From positions 2,103,669-2,167,668 of the forward strand of contig JAVLUZ010000273.1 in NCBI GenBank assembly GCA_036768485.1: DNA of 64,000 nucleotides. Direction: 5' to 3'. The notes below the pieces were generated by a model. That model was not told the DNA's origin and did not search any database. It saw nothing but the letters and a program-made list of their open reading frames with translations. The DNA is from Mermis nigrescens (lineage: Eukaryota; Nematoda; Enoplea; Mermithida; Mermithidae). The position numbers and the translations under genes are program-made. Positions 35,222 through 47,404 of this stretch are shown in pieces. How positions within the stretch are numbered: the stretch's first letter is position 1; every line of letters starts with the position of its first letter.

Positions 35222-38074
35222 TATACTGGTAAGCAGGCCCATAACCAGAATTTTATCTCGGGGGGGTGGGCAAAATTTTGAAGCCAGATGCCAGATATCT
35301 CGAAAACCATCAGGAGATAGGCGAAAGTAAAGGTAGTTCTGAGCGTATCTTGGCGAGCTCTATACGATGGTGAACCTGCAGGCAGCATGGGAATTCGAGG
35401 GGGATTGATATCATAAAGTGCATTACCTGGTTCCAAAAATGGTAGGTACGCGTCAAAAACATCGGTTTTTCAGCGTATCTGACGATGCTCTATATTTATC
35501 TAGCATAAAAACAAAAAATTTTAGAAAAAATTTAGAAAGTCGCAACAAGTTAAACAAAATATAGTCCAAACATGAGTATAATGCCGCGAAGCGCCGAAAA
35601 TTTGGCAATTTTGAGCAAATAAATAGCTAAAAACGCTTTAAAAGGCATCGTTTCGACAAATGGTTAGAAAAGTTTTCTGGAAGCTTTCAAAATGTAGCCA
35701 ATTCTGGATAGGGTGGGCTGAACCCCCCCCCCCCCTTTTCCCGCGCCCCAAACCCCCAAGATCACGTTTTATGGCGAAGAAAAATAAAGACTTTTTCACC
35801 CAATTTCATATTGATACATATACAGCAATTTTATCATTTAAGCTGATATCTCATTATGTACTTGATGGACGAATTATTTCTTATCTCTTGCCTTTGTATT
35901 TAATCATTGTGCTTTGCACAGAAAAACAGTACAGATAATAAATAATTGGGCGCGAAGCGACGAAAAAATTTGACATTTCGCATGTCAAGCTCAAATTTGT
36001 ACAGACTAGAGAAGACAAAAAAATTAATATAATTAATAAATAGCCGAAAAATTTCGTGTTTTTCCGTGTCATAATTATACATGCGAGAGCACGGGCATTC
36101 TGGGGGCTGAAATAAAGGCCTTTCTAGGTCCGAAAATGCTAGGTACGCGATAAAAACATCGTTTACCAGCATTTTTGTACGTGCACTATCTTTCTAGAGA
36201 ATAAACATAAAAATTTCGAAAAAAATCAAAAATAGTCGGAACAGCTTGAACAAAATATCAGTCAAAACAGTAGTATAATGGCGCGAAGCGCCGACAATTT
36301 GACATTTTTGAGCAAATACATAGCTACAAACGCTTTATAAACATATTTTATACAAATTTTTCAAAGTTTTTTTGGGAACTTCAAAAAAATCGCCAATTCT
36401 GGGGGGGGGCGAAAAATTTTTTGCGAGGGTTGACAATTTTTCTGGCGGCGATGAAAACCCTCCTTATACTCCCTAAGATTATTTTTGGTCGTAAATGAAA
36501 TTTGAGCTGTTTCGAGTGAGCCAGAAGGCAAAAAGTATAGCTGATCAATGGATCTGGCGCACTGCGCCAGGCGCGGAAAAAACTGACACGCTCTCAATTT
36601 CTAATTCAAATTTGAGTGATTTTTAGTGGGCGCAAGGTGCCGAAAAAGTTTGAGTTTACTAGCTTAATAGTACGCTAAAAACCAGTTTTTGTGGTGTTTT
36701 TGATTAGAGTGGATAGTCACCCAAGAAATACCCGGGAATGAGCAACCTGGAAAGCCCTGGTATTTCTCCATGAATTAAGAAGCCATTTTCTATTCATGAA
36801 GGCTTCAAAACAATTTTAACAGCAGAAAGAGATATTTTTGCTTAGTTTTCTTCTATTTTCAATTGAATATTTCGATGTTTCGCATTAAAGCTATAAATAC
36901 AGGAAATCAAGCAGTAAACCGTGCTTCTAGACGTCTATCCGCCTTAATTTCTCAAATTTTCTGGCGCATCGCGTCAGATTTTTGTTAAAGTCAAAGAAAT
37001 TTAATGATTTTTTCGAACAAAATTGTAGAAAATTTTAAAATTTTCAGGAGAAATATTGCGCCAAAAGTTATTTTATGTAAAAGTATACAATGTAAAACAC
37101 CGAAAAACGCTATTTCGCGCGTTAAGGGCAAATTTTCGGACCTATTTCTGACTTTTTTAAGAAAATTAGGATACCGCCCCATATAGGAAAATCCTAGATC
37201 CTCCAATAGTGGCTATGTTTTATATAAAGGCTATAGAGAATAAATCGTGCGTAAAACAAGTTCTATTTTCAGTCAATCTATGTACTCTTAAAACGATTAA
37301 ATTGGGACAGATGACAATTTTCAAAAAGCAACATCGAATTCTCATACAAACTTTTTCCATGATAAAAACATTAGTAAGCAATAAATAAATATTTATTGAA
37401 AATGCGTCAACTGTTTTTGCCAAAATTAATCAACCAACCTAAAAATTGGATGCGGCAACGCTCTAAAATTTGTAGAAAATATGTTTTTTGAACGCGTTTG
37501 TAGCTATCTCTTTGCTCAAAAGTGTCAAATTGTCGGCGCTTCGCGCCATTATACTAATGTTTTGACTATATTTTGTTCAAGCTGCTCCGACTTTTTTGAT
37601 TTTTTTCGAAATTGTTATGTTTTTATTCTCTAAAAAGATGGAGCACAGTCAAAAATGCTCGAAAAACGATGTTTTTAACGCGTACCTAGCGTTTTTGGAC
37701 CCAGAAAGGCCTTTATTTCAGCCCCCAGAATGCCCATGCTGTGCATGTATGTATAATTATGACACGGAAAACACGAAATTTTTTCGGCTATCTATTAATT
37801 ATATTAATTTTTTTGTCTTTGTGTCCGTCCGTACAATTTTTTTCCCAGAATTTCAGCAATTTTCTATTTTTTTGTCTTCGCAGTCGCAAAATTGTGTTTT
37901 GAACGATTGAGAATGATAAACTTTTTTGGTGCTTTAAGCCTATTTAGTTTTCTGGATTATCTTCGGTTGAAGAGGCTACAAAAGGAGTAGAAAATGATAA
38001 AAATGTCAACATTTTCCGACGCGTACAAAGGTACTCGTAAAATGTTGCACAAAAAAATTTAGGAATTATCCACT
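35222..38074. repeat. intron 3 block of hairpin-bearing repeats (family E)
   Basis: At least three copies: 35400-35735 (+), 36085-36405 (+) and 37480-37745 (-). The segments around 35940-36110 and 37700-37830 are inverted copies of each other (TAATTATACATGCGAGAGCA against TGCATGTATGTATAATTA). Each copy has a GGCGCGAAGCGCC-type hairpin next to AATTTGACA and GAGCAAATA. G-runs lie at 35262-35268, 35720-35740 (as C) and 36400-36410. No gene is present in this stretch. Confidence 0.65.
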
Positions 38075-38082
38075 CCCATTTT

Positions 38083-38245
38083 CAGGCACATAGCTGTGGG
38101 GGGACTGGGGGGTCCGGACCCCCCAATTCAGAAAAAACCGGAAAAATAGGACTTTTTACACGTTATTTTGTGCTATTTTTGGCTTAGACCCCCCCCAAAA
38201 TTGGTGTTGGTCCCCCCAAAAATAGAAGGGCCAGCTACGTGCCTG
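38083..38245 (+). mobile_element. M3-family MITE, complete, perfect TSD
   Basis: 163 bp from CAGGCACATAGCTGTGG to CCAGCTACGTGCCTG, flanked by perfect CCCATTTT repeats at 38075-38082 and 38246-38253. GGGGGGTCCGGACCCCCC near the left end is itself palindromic. Confidence 0.95.
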
Positions 38246-38423
38246 CCCATTTTAGTAGTTTTATACTCACATACTGTAATTGTTGCGCGCATTTATATTA
38301 TTATTTTTTTCAATTTTCGATTTACCCGGGCAGTGGCAAATATCGTGCGGCTCCTTCAAAAGTTTTTTGGTCTATGTTCACGCGATGTTCAAATGGCTAT
38401 ACTTAGTAGTTTCAACATTCTTC

Positions 38424-38588
38424 CAGGCACGTATGTAGCTGGCCGTCCTAATTTGGGGGGACCAACATCAATTTTCGCGGGACTAAGCCGAAAAGGCTAA
38501 AAATAGCACAAAATAATGTTTAAAAAGTCAGATTTTTCTGAATTTTGGGGGTCCTAAACCCCCCATCCCTCCAGAGATACGTTGCTTG
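38424..38588 (-). mobile_element. M3-family MITE
   Basis: A reverse-oriented copy: CAGGCACGTATGTAGCTGG at the left, AGAGATACGTTGCTTG at the right. Flanks cattcttc / catctttc match at 6 of 8 positions. Confidence 0.85.
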
Positions 38589-38825
38589 CATCTTTCGCTT
38601 ATTTTTTCGAACATATTTGAAAAACTTTTCGGCGCGTCGCGCCGATTATCATATTTATTGTCTTTTTTTGATACGCTACAGTTGGTCATTGTACGATCCT
38701 AAACCTCTTTGAAATTTCGTGTAATTTACGTTGAATAATTGCTTCAATTTAGGAAGTTCCAGGGGTGCAAGATTTTTCCAAAAGAATTTGCCACACAATA
38801 GGATTTGACGGTACACAAAAGTTCC

Positions 38826-39048
38826 GGGGGTGCAAGATTTTTTCGAAGGTCAAAAAATGGCCTTAAAAAATGTCATATGGCGAAAACAACATCATTTTGC
38901 AACGTTTCTCATCGAATACTATCGATTGGCATCAAAAAATGGCGGAAAAACACAAAAAATTTCAAACATTGAATTCTGGGGGTTATTTGGTTTTTTTCGG
39001 GGGGGGGGTGGAGTTGCATTCCCCCAAATCTACCCACGCCTAGGTATG
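38826..39048 (+). mobile_element. M1-family MITE, left end truncated
   Basis: The M1 core and right end (CCCACGCCTAGGTATG) are present. The left terminus is missing, but a second GGGGTGCAAGATTTTTCC fragment lies at 38762-38780, suggesting a partial internal duplication. Confidence 0.7.
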
Positions 39049-39219
39049 ATCAGCACCATTTAGGTCAGTAATTGAACCGCAGGTTGAAAGCTGGTTACAC
39101 GTTTTCTTAACAAACATACATATATTTAAAATTTAATGAATTTTTTATACTTTGCAAGATTTTTACTAATCTGATGTAAAGTGACTTCGTGGCTGTCTTT
39201 TCTTACATGAATGTACGAC

Positions 39220-39449
39220 CAGGGGCAGATTTGGGGGGCGGGGGCGGCTACACCCTCCCATTGGCCCAAAATGGTGCGCAAAATCAAGGATTTTTGAGCG
39301 ATTTTCGGGTTGAAACGGCTAATTTTTTCGTCCAAGATAGGTAGGGGTACCGGCAGGTATTATATATTATATTTTATTATATATTATATTTTACCCCCCC
39401 CCCCCCTTAGGGGTACCGCCCCCTCAGGAAAATTCTGGATCCGCCACTG
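39220..39449 (-). mobile_element. M2-family MITE, complete, perfect TSD
   Basis: CAGGGGCAGATTTGG at the left, GGATCCGCCACTG at the right, with perfect TGTACGAC duplications at 39212-39219 and 39450-39457. It contains a TATTATATATTATATTT insertion-like low-complexity patch at about 39358-39390. Confidence 0.95.
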
Positions 39450-39457
39450 TGTACGAC

Positions 39458-40310
39458 GATGTTTGTTGAACAGAAAAACATTGTGAAAATGTCAAAAATT
39501 TCCAGAAAACTTTTCGCGCTTCGCGCCTTATTTAGTATATAATTGTTATGTTTGCATTTATAACGGTAAATATTCAGTTTAAAGAGGAACAACATCAAAA
39601 TTTTGCGGGAAGCGCCGCTCATAACGTTATTTATTGCCTATTATGTAGGCAAATTCTCTTGTTATTTGAGTAGAGCTCCAACATTGAACTCAACATCTTG
39701 AATTGACCATATGTAATTAATAATCGATAATCGAGTAATTAATAATGAATAATTAATAATCGACAATAACCATAATCGACCATAAGTAATTTTCTATTGC
39801 TTCATGGTAATTTTGTAACAAGCACTGTTTATCTCTTAGTCTGAACTTGATTTGACATAAAATTATAGTAAATAAATATATAAATTGTCAGCATTTCTTG
39901 TGCGATTTGGCGATTTTTCGTTTTGTTCTTCTTCACACTACGTTTTTATTCTAGTCGGCAAAGATTTTTTACGATATATGTAGAGATTTTTCGAGATTGT
40001 CCTTACAAACTGTACGAAGATTTCATAGAAGACAAATACTGTAGAATAGTCTACGCAAAAATTTTCGGCGCATCGCGTCAAAATGAGTAATTTTCTATTA
40101 TATAAATCTTTATAATAACAGAATTTGCATTCCGAAAAGAAAAATGTCAAATTTTTCGGCGCTTCGCGCCGCCCAAAGGACGAAAAATCCGATTTTACTG
40201 CACTGAAAGCGCTACTGGCGCTACTGCGCCATATAATAGCACTAAAAAACGCACAAAATCTTCAATGATTTTTAAGGACCATCTTTATACGTTTACAAAG
40301 AGACCTTGTG
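39458..40310 (+). repeat. intronic sequence ending in a TTTGTACATGTACAAAG-type unit
   Basis: 39700-39790 is an AATAATCGA-rich low-complexity stretch. 39955-40310 is a diverged copy of the ~330-bp unit found in the hAT-like elements, with two GC hairpins (about 40059 and 40147, GGCGCTTCGCGCCG). It is interrupted at its end by the M3 MITE at 40311. Confidence 0.7.
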
Positions 40311-40746
40311 CAGGCACGTATCTCCTGGGGGGAATGGAGGGGGGGTTCGGACCATACGTGGGCAGCAAGAAAATTCTGGGGGGGGTGCAAGATTTTTTTG
40401 AAGGTCGAAAAATGGCCTTAAAAATGGTGGTATGGCGATAAAAACACCATTTTTCGACGTTTCTCATCAAGCACTATCCATTGGCATCAAAAAATTGCGA
40501 AAAAAACGAAAAAAAATTTTCAAAAATTGAATTCTGGGGGGGGTATTTTGATTTCTGGGGGGTATTTTGGTTTCTGGGGGTGCATACCCCCAAACCCCCC
40601 ACGCCCGGGTGTGGTTCGAACCCCCCAAAATTCAGAAAAATTGGATAAATATGACTTTTTAAACGTTATTTTGTGCTATTTTCGGGCTTAGTCCACCCAA
40701 AAATTGGTGTTGGCCCCCCAATATAGGACGGCAAGCTACGTGCCTG
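40311..40746 (+). mobile_element. M3-family MITE interrupted by an M1 MITE
   Basis: Ends CAGGCACGTATCTCC and CAAGCTACGTGCCTG. TSD accttgtg (40303-40310) / accttgta (40747-40754). The M1 element at 40353-40613 splits it in the GGACCCCCC region. Removing M1 leaves about 167 bp, the normal family length. Confidence 0.9.
40353..40613 (+). mobile_element. M1-family MITE nested in an M3 MITE
   Basis: CATACGTGGGCAGCAAG at the left, CACGCCCGGGTGTG at the right. TSD gttcggac (40345-40352) / gttcgaac (40614-40621), one mismatch. It shows that M1 was mobile after M3 settled here. Confidence 0.95.
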
Positions 40747-41060
40747 ACCTTGTACAAAAAAGACTGCTTAATAGTAGCTCCTAAATTGAGTTCGAAGCGA
40801 TGACAGTTACCCAATGTTTCAGGCTTCGTGCCAGTTAGGGTTTCTCAATTTATTTATCAATAAAAAGGCCGCAAATTTTGCTTGAAAATGATATAAACAA
40901 CAAAAAAATTTGTACGCTTCGCGACGTATTGTTAAATTTTTGTATTTGTTATCGTCAGGAACCCATAAATTATCTAAACTACGCTATTAAGCGTCGAGAA
41001 GCCCTGTTTCGCCACACATACATAAGTGCAAAGCACGTTACAGCGTTATAAGGCTGCAGC

Positions 41061-41504
41061 CATACCTGGGCGTGTTGGGTTTCGGGGTATGCACTCCCCC
41101 CAGAAACCAAAATCTCCCCCACCAGGGCTGGATTTAGGGGGAGGGCGGCCGCGTTCCCCCTACCATTGGCCCAAAATAGTGCGCAAAATTAAGGATTTTT
41201 GAGCGATTTTTAGCGATTTTTGGGTTAAAACGGCTAATTTTTCCGCCCAAGTCAGAGGTCCGCCCCCTTAGGGGTACCGCCCTCCCCCCTTTAGGAGAAT
41301 CCTGGATCCGCCACTGCCCCCAACCCAAGATTCAATTTTTGAAATTTTTTTTGGTTTTTTTCGCAATTTTTTGTTGCCAATGGATAGTCCTCGATGGAAA
41401 ACGTTTAAAATTGTGTTTTTTCGCCATACGACCATTTTTAAGGCCATTTTTGGCCCTCGGACAAATCCTGCACCCCCACAGAGCTTTGGTGTCGCCTATC
41501 TATG
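41061..41504 (-). mobile_element. M1-family MITE interrupted by an M2 MITE
   Basis: The left end CATACCTGGGCGTG and the right end GTCGCCTATCTATG surround the M1 core on the minus strand. The M2 element at 41123-41316 is inserted in the C-run. No clear TSD for the outer copy. Confidence 0.85.
41123..41316 (-). mobile_element. M2-family MITE nested in an M1 MITE
   Basis: CAGGGCTGGATTTAGG at the left, GGATCCGCCACTG at the right. Flanks tcccccac / cccccaac suggest a TSD in the C-run. It shows M2 moving after M1. Confidence 0.85.
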
Positions 41505-42042
41505 GCTACAAAGTGTTTATTGTTTCACTTTTCTGAGTTCAAAGTTTGAATCAGCCAAAACAATCTAGTGCTTCGTACGAAATCAGTTATTTGCAAAGAT
41601 TTAATATGACTTGAACTTATGTTGGATATGGTTGTCAAAAATGTTTTGTACGAATTTGATAATTTTTTGTTTTATTTCTGCTTAAAGCTTAAAAATTGTG
41701 TGCTTTTCGCCCGTAAGGTCGATACAGTACACTAGTGGAAATCGAATTTTGTATAAGAACGCATCTTGAATGAACTGTATTACAGTATGCTGAAATTTAC
41801 TAAGTAAAAATTTGCATAGGCTTCTCGGTAGGCACGCACATCTTTGCACATGTATTAAACTGCACTCAATTCACCGTTTGTAACCAGAAAATTTTCAGAA
41901 AATCACCCGAGAAACCCGGGAAATTCATTTAGGGAAACCGCTGGCCACCCTTTCAGACGCACTTAGCCAATTTTCCATTTTCCCTATTGGGGCGCCCTAA
42001 GGATAAAAAATTTTTTCGATTTTGGAGGGATGGGGGGCAGCC
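41505..42042. other. intronic sequence without recognised feature
   Basis: AT-rich sequence in intron 3. I see no coding frame, RNA gene or bounded element. Confidence 0.35.
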
Positions 42043-42297
42043 CACACGTGGGTATGAGGGGGTATGCACCCTCAGAAACCAAAGTAATGCTTTCCCCCAG
42101 AAACCAAAATGCCCCCAGAATTCAATTTTTGAAAATTTTTTTGTTTTCCTAGCATGTTTTTGATGCCAATGGATAGTCCTGGATGAGAAACTTTGACTAA
42201 TGGTGTTCTGTCGCCATACCACCATTTCTAAGACCATTTTTTCAACTTTGAAAAATCTTGCACACCCTCCCCAGAATTTTGGTGCTGCCCACCCATG
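42043..42297 (-). mobile_element. M1-family MITE
   Basis: Ends CACACGTGGGTATGAGG and GTGCTGCCCACCCATG around the M1 core on the minus strand. Flanking 8-mers do not match. Confidence 0.8.
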
Positions 42298-43295
42298 GCG
42301 CCCCCCCCCCTCGCGGGCCCGCTTGTCAGTAACGTGTTGTAAACGAAATATGTGAGAATTTGCTATCTTGGATCATCCGGTGCTAAAAAATAAGGCTTTG
42401 TGTAAACATGCAGTAATTTTAAAATTGTACTTTACCTCAGAGGTATGGTTTTTTAATAGTTCATTTGTGTGCCAGAAGCTGCCAGGTTAGAACTGAATTC
42501 TGGTGTAAAGCAAATAGGTGTTTATTTTATACAGCATAATCAGTTTTGTATTGTTTCCGAAGTTAATCTCCAGTTTACACTCCTACAACGGATTTTTTAA
42601 ATTTACACTTGGTAAGATTCGACATTTGCCTACATTTAGATGTAGTTTTCAATTTTTAATCTGACTTGCATAAGCTCAGACAATCTTATGTCGACCGCAT
42701 GATAAGTATGTATCATAATATCATAACGAGCAAGCCCCTATCCAGGATTTTTTTCGGGGGGGGGCGAAAATGTTCGCGTTATATATCTCGAGAACCATAG
42801 GCAGGTGGGCAGAAATGGAGGCGTTTTTACGCGTATCTCGACGAGCTCTATTCAATAGTTAGCTGGGGCGGATTTAGGGGGGCGGCCGCCCTCCCCATTG
42901 GCCCGAAAAAATGCGCAAAAATTAAGGATTTTTGAGCGATTTTTAGCGATTTTCGAGTAAATTTCAAAAATTATTTTTTTTTAATTTTTTACCCATATTA
43001 CACGAATAATGGTTTAAATTACTTACGCAACTAATTTCTCATCATTCAATCGGCAAATGATTTCCTAGCTTCTGGCTTCATATTTAATCTTTGTGATTTA
43101 CGAAGAAAAGAGTAGAGAAAGTGAATGATTTTGCACGTAGGGTCAAAAAAATTTTGACGTGTTCTACCGGTCTTACTTAAATTTGAGTGGTTTTTGGTGG
43201 GCTAAGAGACAAAAACTGTAGATAAGCAATTAGTCGGGCGCTAAGCGCTGTAAAATTTTGAGTCTACTATCTCAAAAGTATATACGCCCTTTCTG
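42298..43295. other. intron 3 with repeat scraps
   Basis: 42725-42860 matches the start of the 35238 repeat (ATATCTCGAGAACCAT.AGG, CTCGACGAGCTCTAT). 42863-42965 is a truncated M2 element (GGGGCGGATTTAGG, GATTTTTAGCGATTTTCGAG). 43230-43262 contains a degenerate GGGCGCTAAGCGC hairpin. No gene. Confidence 0.5.
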
Positions 43296-43471
43296 CAGGC
43301 ACGTAGCTGGCCGTCCTATTCGGGGGGACCAACACCAATTTTTGGGGGACTACATAAGCCCAAAAAGGCCAAAAATAGCACAAAATAACGTTTAAAAATT
43401 CCAATTTTTTACGATTTTTCCGAATTCTGAGGGGGTCCGAACCACCCCATTTCCCTAGAGATACGTGCCTG
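43296..43471 (-). mobile_element. M3-family MITE, complete, perfect TSD
   Basis: CAGGCACGTAGCTGGCCG at the left, GAGATACGTGCCTG at the right. Perfect CCTTTCTG at 43288-43295 and 43472-43479. Confidence 0.95.
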
Positions 43472-43891
43472 CCTTTCTGCCTCCATTGAATACGGGTCAG
43501 ATTACGAGTATGTCATCGATTAGTTTGGCACCTAAAGTCGAACAAAACATCAATTTATTGCTGATCTATCTTTTAATTTTTAATTGTTCATAGTTAATAT
43601 TAATATTTTTTATTAATATTCTTTATTCTTTATTGTCCCATTTGCTGCCGTTATATTCGTATACGTTGTCTCGTGTATGTCATTTATGACTCATAGTCTT
43701 TCTTCATCATTAGCTGTGCCTTTATTCTTATCACGTGTTTTCATACGTGCACACAGGGAGGGGTATGAGGGGTTTTCTCCCTACAGGTCTTTTGGAAAGC
43801 ACACTCCCCCTCAGGCCATTTTGGACCAAAATTATTGCTCGAATCACGAAAAAACGTCAAACAACGTCTAAATTATAATTTCAAGCACATA
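43472..43891. other. intronic sequence without recognised feature
   Basis: AT-rich sequence between two M3 MITEs in intron 3. No gene or bounded repeat is supported. Confidence 0.35.
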
Positions 43892-44057
43892 CAGGCGCGT
43901 AGGTGTGGGGGACTGGGGGGTCTGCACCCCCTTCCCCAAATTCAGGAAAAACCGGAAAAATAGGACTTTTTACACGTTATTTTTTTGCTATTTTTGGCTT
44001 AGACCCCCTAAAATTGGTATTGGTCCCCCCCAAATACCAGAGCCAGCTCTGTGCCTG
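43892..44057 (+). mobile_element. M3-family MITE, complete, perfect TSD
   Basis: CAGGCGCGTAGGTGTGG at the left, CCAGCTCTGTGCCTG at the right. Perfect AGCACATA at 43884-43891 and 44058-44065. Confidence 0.95.
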
Positions 44058-44379
44058 AGCACATATACTCAATATTTGGGCGCAGTAGACTGTTGAATTC
44101 ATATCAGACACTTTTCTTCTATTGTTTCGTTTATCTTTTTGATGTTACAGGTCATTCCTTCGACCTTATTGTTATTTATATTGATGCTGATTTAAGCACA
44201 AATATTTATGTAGAATAAAATACAACACATTATTAAGTGACTATCAAAATTTTACATTGAATAACAAAATAATCAATCTCCCCCAGGATACTCGGTTTGC
44301 CCCCACATTTGACCTTGTGCACGTATGCGTGCTTTTCTTGGACGTAGCAATAAATCTTTTGTTTGTTTTTTATATAGTT

Positions 44380-44995
44380 AATTTTTTACTAATTGATATA
44401 CTTATTGATTTATTATTTGTTTATTTATTTTGTTGTTTATTTATTTATTTATCTGTGAATCTATTTATTAGTTGATTACTTAATTAATTAATTAAGGTAT
44501 TTTTTATCTATGTATCGATTTATTTATTATTTATTTATTTATTCATTCACGTATATTTAGTACATATCTTTGTTTTACTATCTAATTATTTATTTCTTCG
44601 TTTATATATCTTCTATTTATTTATTTATTAAGTTATTCATTTTATTTCCTAATTAATTTTTTTATCGCGCACATTTTGTTTTATTTATATATTAAATTAT
44701 TTTTTATTCATTCATGTATTTATTTATCTGTTCATTGAGTTTATTTATTGCTTATTTCTCTACTTTTTTACTCATTTTCTTTATTTATTTAGTCATGCAT
44801 TTTATCTATACATTTCTTTATTTAATTTATCTTTTATTCGTTCACTTATCTACCGGTTCATTTGTTAATTTATTTATTTGATTAGCTTTTTATTTATTTA
44901 TATGTGTATTTATTTGTTCCTTTTATGTCTATTTATTTCCATTTTTATTTATGCATTTCTTAATGTAGTCAATGTATATTTAATTTAATTTATTT
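44380..44995. repeat. degenerate (TTTA)n-rich tract, ~600 bp
   Basis: Long runs of TTTATTTATTTA-type tetranucleotides mixed with ATTC and ATTAATT variants. The open frames in it are low-complexity artefacts. Confidence 0.85.
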
Positions 44996-45520
44996 TAATC
45001 AAATCGCTTTGCAGGTTGCATATTCTAACTAACATGCATATAATGTGTGAAAATCTTGTACTGGTCAGGTTTGTTAGAGTACCTGAAAATTGCATAAAAA
45101 CTCGAGCTTTTGCCTCAAACCGAATGGGGGATAAAACACCAAATTTGTTTTGATTAAAATTAAATTATCTAAATATAATAAGAATTCAAAATTAATGTTT
45201 GAAATTCAAAATTGAAATTTAAAATTTGATTTTAGCTAAAAATCCGTAACATAGTGAAATTTGTTTTATCGCTTGTATAATTCATGGAGGATGGTTCTTA
45301 TAAGGTAGCATTCAAGCCAAGCATTTCGTTACAGGTTTTTCTTTTTCGCAGCTTTTTAATTTTTCAGATTTTTTGTCAAGAATGATTTGCATATGAAATA
45401 CTTCTTAGTTCAAAAATAATCGAATCGTTCACTCGTTAGAGTGTAAATCTTATTTTTTTACAATCACGAAATGTTTGTTTACACCTTGTATAAACATCCG
45501 CTTTAATCATCCGCACACAG
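44996..45520. other. end of intron 3
   Basis: AT-rich, with an AATTCAAAATT-type low-complexity patch near 45180-45235. It ends in CCGCACACAG, the acceptor of the next exon. Confidence 0.5.
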
Positions 45521-45876
45521 GTCATTTTTACGCCGTCGAGCAGCTCGTGCCGTTTAAATTGGACAGCGTACTGTACTCTAACGTCAAAGCTAAAGTTTTG
45601 GTTCATTTGATGGGCACGTTGCGTCAATTGACCGATTTTTTCAACGAACCATTGCATTGGTGTGACGTGAAATTCGAGAATTTGGGCCTGAGCGCCAATT
45701 ATCCCAAACGATTCATGATCATGGACGCCGATATGCTGTTCACCGAATCCCGCATGCAATCTCTATTCAACAGCACGCCGTGCACCGACGACGCTGATTG
45801 CACTTTTTTCGATTGCGCGTCTTCGTGCAACCAGACCAGCGGCTATTGCGCCAACCGGTCTAATGACAATATCGAG
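45521..45876 (+). CDS. DIPK1/FAM69-like protein, catalytic-loop exon
   Basis: Acceptor CACACAG|GT completes the Gly codon from 34756. Donor GAG|GTATTT at 45876, phase 0. It encodes HFYAVEQLVPF, then a helix, HWCDVKFENLGLS (the HRD-like catalytic loop, here CDV-K-x-EN), MIMDADMLF (the DFG-like Asp) and a Cys-rich acidic block (TPCTDDADCTFFDC) with an Asp-x-Asp-x-x-Cys spacing typical of DIPK1/FAM69, followed by Asn-rich GYCANRSNDN. These motifs in this order identify the family with confidence. The C-terminal ~120 residues of the usual protein are missing from the window. The following DNA (45899 onward) is MITE sequence. Confidence 0.9.
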
Positions 45877-45898
45877 GTATTTTCGATGGGGTTACATA

Positions 45899-46101
45899 CA
45901 GGGGCGGATACAAGGTAGGCGGGTGGCGGCCGCCCCCCCCCCCATTGGCCCAAAATAATGGGCGAAAAAACACCATTTTTCGTCGTTTCTCATAGAGCAC
46001 TATCCAATGGCATCAAAAAATCGCTAGAAAAGCAAAAAAATTTCAAAATTTGAATTCTGGGGGGTTGCATACCCCCAAACGCCCTCCCACGCCCATGTGT
46101 G
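45899..46101. mobile_element. fused halves of an M2 and an M1 MITE
   Basis: 45899-45962 is the right-end half of M2 in reverse (CAGGGGCGGATAC, GGCGGCCGCCCCCC, ATTGGCCCAAAATAATG). It passes directly into the M1 core (GGCGAAAAAACACCATTTTTCG) and ends with the M1 right end (CACGCCCATGTGTG). The join has no extra bases. Confidence 0.75.
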
Positions 46102-46470
46102 TATACCATGCATACTTTGAGAAATATGTATACAGTTCAGTGAGTACTTGTATCCATCGTTTTGCTTAGCTAGTGCTTAATGAACAACCATATTGGTTTG
46201 CCACTGCTAATCAATACTGCTTATGATACCATGTTCCATGATTATTTTCTTAATGCAGGTTTGTGTAAAGTGTAAGCAGGCTGCTTTTCTAACCATGCGT
46301 TTACACCTTTGAATTTCACAGTAGGGCGTACGTAGCTCTTTTACGCATGTGTAAACTTGATTACCTCTTTTTCTAAAAGTCGACTTATTTTAATCTTCAG
46401 GGCATAAATGAATGTGAAAGTAAAAACTGTAAAAATGGAGAGAAAATATAGCAAAAATAAAGTGCACACT
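46102..46470. other. gene-free interval
   Basis: Nothing recognisable. The next exon of the kinase-like gene was sought here and not found. Confidence 0.35.
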
Positions 46471-46471
46471 A

Positions 46472-46649
46472 CAGTACTCGCCACGAATGTTTACGTTTTA
46501 ATAAGCTTCTAGAGCTTGTTAGGGTTATACCTTTAAGTGGTCGGTCCTATTTCCGCCCACGCACGACTGATGTGTGAAACATATAAGCCTTAACAAGCTC
46601 TATCATCCTATGGAGCATATTAAAACGTAAACATTTGAGGCGAGTACTT
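46472..46649. mobile_element. mariner-like foldback MITE with TA flanks
   Basis: CAGTACTCGCCACGAATG and its counterpart ending GAGGCGAGTACTT pair over about 60 bp (through TTTACGTTTTAATA and AGAGCTTGTTA). TA flanks the element on both sides (46470-46471 and 46650-46651). No coding sequence. Confidence 0.8.
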
Positions 46650-47404
46650 TAGGTAGTAGTGTATTTGCATTGGACTGACATGCAGCAAGCACATTAATGC
46701 GCTAATTCTTCACGTGTTCTGGATCAAAATATTGAGTGGAAGTAGTTGCCTAATTTTCAAGGGAAGTGAAAACGACCTTTTTTTGGCAGAACAAAAACTT
46801 TTGCCTAATCGATAGCACAGAAAAGAATCACAACGATAGGGGAGCAGTGGACGACCGAAGCTCCAAAATTTTGCTTCGGCCGAAGCCGAAGCTTCGGCCA
46901 GCTCTTGCTTCGGCTTCGGCCGAAGCTTCGGCCGAAGGCCGAAGGCCGAATCTGTATAAATTCTTCAGTCTTGTTCTGATTAGTATGAAGAATGAATGAA
47001 AGCTAAGCTTGATTATGTTCCAGGAGTAAATATGAAGTAATAAAACAGTGTCATTCATTGCAAAAATTTTATTCAAAAGCGCAATTAATTATCTTCATTA
47101 GCACTGATTTCATTATGAGACATTTAATGTATATCAGCAGCTAGTACGTATTGATAATCATCAGATTCACTATCCTGAATATATAAAAATATAATGTATT
47201 ATTAGGAATAAAGCCTGGAATTCCTGAGAATTATATAAACAATTGATTAATTCCTAATTTTCTCGCTGATACTTAAATTTGTAGAAGGTAGACATAAAAG
47301 CAAATAGAGATTTCTTCCCATTATTAGATGCAGAAGTTTAAGAAAGTTAACACGTCGACCATGGATCAATCATTTGATACAAAAGAGAATGGTACACAGC
47401 AGTG

